From positions 12,581 through 76,580 of the forward strand of contig JANPGJ010000036.1 of the NCBI GenBank assembly GCA_031423955.1: a stretch of DNA of 64,000 bases, in the 5' to 3' direction. A program made the translations under genes and the position numbers. Within the stretch, counting starts at the first letter, position 1; every line of letters begins with the position of its first letter. The notes under the pieces are model-generated. The model was not told the DNA's origin. It saw only the letters and a list, made by a program, of their open reading frames with translations, and ran no database searches. The DNA comes from JAEUOS01 sp031423955 (GTDB lineage Bacteria > Pseudomonadota > Gammaproteobacteria > Burkholderiales > JAEUOS01). Positions 61,999-64,000 of the stretch are shown in pieces.

Positions 61999-62376
61999 AT
62001 GACCATGAGCCCATCCGTCCATACCGAACCCGACTGCATTTTCTGCAAGATCATCGCTGGCCGCATTCCATCTTCGAAGGTCTACGAGGACGATGAGTTG
62101 TACGTGTTCAACGACATCCATCCGGCGGCGCCAGTGCATTTCATGATCGTCCCCAAGGAACATGTCGAGTCGCTTGCGCAGATGCATGCACGCCATCAGG
62201 CACTCCTTGGTAGAATGCTGTTGCTGGCGCCAAATCTTGCGCTGGAGCAGGGGTGCAATCCGGGGACCGCTGGCGGATTCCGGGTGGTGGTGAACAACGG
62301 TCGCGAAGGCGGCCAGGAAGTTCTTCACCTGCACATGCATGTCATGGGTGGGCCCCGACCGTGGAAACGCGGCTGA
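61999..62376 (+). CDS. hinT: HIT-family purine nucleoside phosphoramidase (HinT-like)
   Basis: 125 aa from the ATG at 61999 (a second ATG two codons later is possible). DCIFCKIIAGRIPSSKVYEDD is the HinT N-terminus, and the histidine triad HLHMHVMGG ends the chain. It hydrolyses nucleotide phosphoramidates such as adenylated lysine. It is 40 bp after hisE and before tat, a common arrangement. Confidence 0.95.
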   Translation: MTMSPSVHTEPDCIFCKIIAGRIPSSKVYEDDELYVFNDIHPAAPVHFMIVPKEHVESLAQMHARHQALLGRMLLLAPNLALEQGCNPGTAGGFRVVVNNGREGGQEVLHLHMHVMGGPRPWKRG

Positions 62377-62520
62377 AATGTCGGGCCCCGAAATGATGTG
62401 CCGCGCTGCCGACCGGGTTTTCAAGCAGGGTCGGCGCGCAGAAATTGAACGTGGCCAAGCAACAATAAGAACCGACGCTGCGTATTGACTGTCGACAACC
62501 ACGTTTCAAGGAGTCTTTCC

Positions 62521-62754
62521 ATGGGATCGTTTTCAATTTGGCATTGGCTGATCGTTCTGGTCATCGTGATGCTCGTATTCGGCACCAAGAAGTTGCGCAA
62601 CATGGGTTCCGATCTCGGCGGCGCGGTCAAGGGCTTCAAGGACGGCATGAAGGAAGGGGCCGCGAACGCCTCCGCCGATACCGCTAGTACCGGTGAACCC
62701 GGCAAGGTCGGGCAGACCATCGACGTCAAGCCCGAAGAAAAAACCCGCGCCTGA
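62521..62754 (+). CDS. tatA: Sec-independent translocase subunit TatA
   Basis: 77 aa from the ATG at 62521 (AAGGAG upstream). N-terminal helix WHWLIVLVIVMLVFGTKKL with the invariant FGxKKL hinge, an amphipathic helix (GSDLGGAVKGFKDGMK) and an acidic tail. TatA oligomers form the translocation pore or weakening patch for folded proteins. A terminator-like hairpin follows. Confidence 0.96.
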   Translation: MGSFSIWHWLIVLVIVMLVFGTKKLRNMGSDLGGAVKGFKDGMKEGAANASADTASTGEPGKVGQTIDVKPEEKTRA

Positions 62755-62783
62755 GAAGCGGTTTTTCCGGACCATTGCGGGCT

Positions 62784-62811
62784 GACCAGGCGAACGCCTG
62801 GTCGCCTTTTT
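62784..62811 (+). terminator. intrinsic terminator-like hairpin between tatA and tatB
   Basis: GACCAGGC (62784-62791) and GCCTGGTC (62796-62803) form a perfect 8-bp stem with a 4-nt loop, followed by GCCTTTTT. It ends 32 bp before the tatB ATG. Partial termination would give more tatA than tatBC mRNA. Confidence 0.7.
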
Positions 62812-62843
62812 CCGTTGCGCTTACCGGAACCCCTTGAACCTTC

Positions 62844-63317
62844 ATGTTCGACGTCGGATTTTCTGAATTGCTGGTCATCGGTGTGGTGGCCCTTCTGGTC
62901 ATCGGCCCGGAGAAGTTGCCGCGGGTGGCGCGCACGGTCGGCGCCCTGATGGGGCGCGCGCAACGTTATGTCAACGATGTCAAGGCCGACATCAGCCGTG
63001 AAATCGAACTTGACGAACTCAAGAAGCTGCAAACCACGGTGACCGAGGCGGCGCACAGCATCGAATCCTCGATGAAAGAGACGGTCGCCGGTTTCGAGGC
63101 GCAGGCATCCGAATTCAACAAACTGGCCACCGAAGTCGGCGCGCCCGTGCCGGAGCCTGCCGCACCTTCCGCGCAGGCCCTGGCCGACGCCGATGGCGCA
63201 ATTCGCCAGGCGCTTGACAATGCGGAGGCCACGCCTTCGGCGCCTGCACCGCAAGCCGCGCAAGCCAGCCTCCCGCTCGGCGAACCAGCGGTGGCGCCAC
63301 CGCCAAAGGCAGGGTGA
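62844..63317 (+). CDS. tatB: Sec-independent translocase subunit TatB
   Basis: 157 aa. MFDVGFSELLVIGVVALLVIGPEKLPRVART gives the single membrane helix with the conserved Glu near residue 8 and the GPEKLP hinge. A long amphipathic/coiled region and a Pro/Ala-rich tail follow. With TatC it forms the twin-arginine signal receptor. Confidence 0.95.
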   Translation: MFDVGFSELLVIGVVALLVIGPEKLPRVARTVGALMGRAQRYVNDVKADISREIELDELKKLQTTVTEAAHSIESSMKETVAGFEAQASEFNKLATEVGAPVPEPAAPSAQALADADGAIRQALDNAEATPSAPAPQAAQASLPLGEPAVAPPPKAG

Positions 63318-63354
63318 GGATCATGATTGGCGCGACTGCCGGCTCGGGTGGCAC

Positions 63355-64000
63355 ATGAGCGAAGAAACGCAGGACACGTTCATTTCGCACCTGGTCGAAC
63401 TGCGCGACCGGCTATTGCGCAGCGTCATCGTGTTCGTGGTGCTGTTCGCGCTGGCCTTTTTCGTCTGGCCGAAGTCCGGCCCGATCTATGACTTTCTGGC
63501 CCTGCCGCTGATCAGTTCCCTGCCGCAGGGCACCAAGATGATCGCCACCTCGGTGATTTCGCCGTTTCTGGTGCCGCTCAAGGTCACGGCGATGTTCGCC
63601 TTCCTGGTCGGCCTGCCGTTTTTCCTGTATCAAGCCTGGGCCTTCATCGCGCCCGGGCTGTACAGCCACGAAAAAAGGCTTGCTGTGCCGATGGTGGTGT
63701 CGAGCACGCTGTTGTTTCTGATCGGTATTGCCTTCTGTTACTACTTCGTGTTCGGCCAGTTCTTCGCGTTCATCAACTCGTTCGCGCCGGCTTCGATCAC
63801 GCCGGCGCCGGACATTGAAGCCTATCTCGGCTTCGTGCTCACCATGTTCATCGCTTTTGGCGTCACTTTCGAGGTGCCGGTGGCGGTGGTGGTACTGGTG
63901 CTGACCGGCATGGTCGATGTCAGGAAACTCAAGGAATGGCGTGGCTACTTCATCGTGGTTGCATTCATTGTCGCCGCAGTGGTGACGCCGCCTGACATCG
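63355..64000 (+). CDS. tatC: Sec-independent translocase subunit TatC (3' end outside window)
   Basis: First 215 codons. MSEETQDTFISHLVELRDRLLRS is the diagnostic cytosolic start, and FYQAW-like FLYQAWAFIAPGLYSHEKR (about 83-101) is the TatC core signature with the signal-binding Glu. Five of six helices are visible before the window ends near VVTPPDI. It is 37 bp after tatB. Confidence 0.96.
   Translation, partial: MSEETQDTFISHLVELRDRLLRSVIVFVVLFALAFFVWPKSGPIYDFLALPLISSLPQGTKMIATSVISPFLVPLKVTAMFAFLVGLPFFLYQAWAFIAPGLYSHEKRLAVPMVVSSTLLFLIGIAFCYYFVFGQFFAFINSFAPASITPAPDIEAYLGFVLTMFIAFGVTFEVPVAVVVLVLTGMVDVRKLKEWRGYFIVVAFIVAAVVTPPDI

Noticed and set aside
61090..62502. 470-codon minus-strand open frame opposite hisI, hisE and hinT
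   Set aside because: Spans several genuine overlapping his genes; Arg/His-rich shadow composition.
1..64000. CRISPR array, insertion sequence, prophage or rRNA
   Set aside because: No regularly spaced repeats, transposase/integrase motifs or rRNA-like sequence were seen on either strand.

Overview
The window is a gene-dense, GC-rich chromosomal segment of a Gram-negative bacterium, most likely a betaproteobacterium (Burkholderiales/Rhodocyclales-like; I cannot fix the genus). The placement rests on gene order: ispE - tRNA-Gln - prs - rplY - pth - ychF, mutY - LON-domain protein - rapZ - hprK - ptsN - hpf - rpoN - lptB - lptA - lptC - kdsC - kdsD, and mlaFEDACB - ABC exporter - ibaG - murA - hisGDCBHAFIE - hinT - tatABC. 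This is the housekeeping backbone usual in that class. Lipoprotein sorting, LPS core synthesis and Mla phospholipid transport show a conventional outer membrane.

Layout. 1-1.7 kb (minus): a truncated dynamin-like GTPase and mutM. 1.8-14.1 kb (plus): TPR lipoprotein, lolB, ispE, tRNA-Gln(UUG), prs, rplY, pth, a patatin-like lipase, ychF, an AsmA-family protein, mutY. 14.1-23.2 kb (minus): the PTS-Ntr/sigma-54/LPS block, with a small psiF-family gene lying between hprK and rapZ and having its own promoter and terminator. 23.4-25.4 kb (plus): a Kef-type antiporter. 25.4-46.97 kb: the accessory region. It holds an orphan PEP-CTERM protein, a type IV pilin-like gene, an unknown membrane-anchored protein with an ABC-2 permease, a PrsK-like sensor kinase, a complete MSHA-type pilus assembly operon (mshM-L-N-E-G-I-J-K plus two prepilin-like genes), a sigma-54 response regulator, and an ABC ATPase gene interrupted by an amber codon exactly at its Walker A lysine. 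47.1-64 kb (plus): Mla transport, a YadGH-type exporter, ibaG, murA, the histidine operon, hinT and tatABC (tatC runs off the end).

How the accessory part may work together (inference). The kinase (28993-30780) and regulator (44791-46236) flank the pilus operon, as do the ABC permease (28027-28857) and ATPase (46233-46967). This suggests one regulatory/transport module with the pilus genes nested inside. The regulator carries GAFTGA, so it needs sigma-54 promoters. A full-consensus -24/-12 element lies upstream of the pilin-like gene, and weaker ones lie upstream of the PEP-CTERM gene and the antiporter. The pilin-like and PEP-CTERM promoters also share a 14-bp motif (11/14 identical) at similar upstream distances, which is a candidate regulator site.

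The best second-look items are the Walker A amber codon, the sigma-54 promoter set with its shared upstream motif, the nested arrangement of the pilus locus, the MshM-SPOR fusion, the large uncharacterised prepilin-like protein, and the terminator hairpin between tatA and tatB. I found no CRISPR array, insertion sequence, rRNA or prophage.
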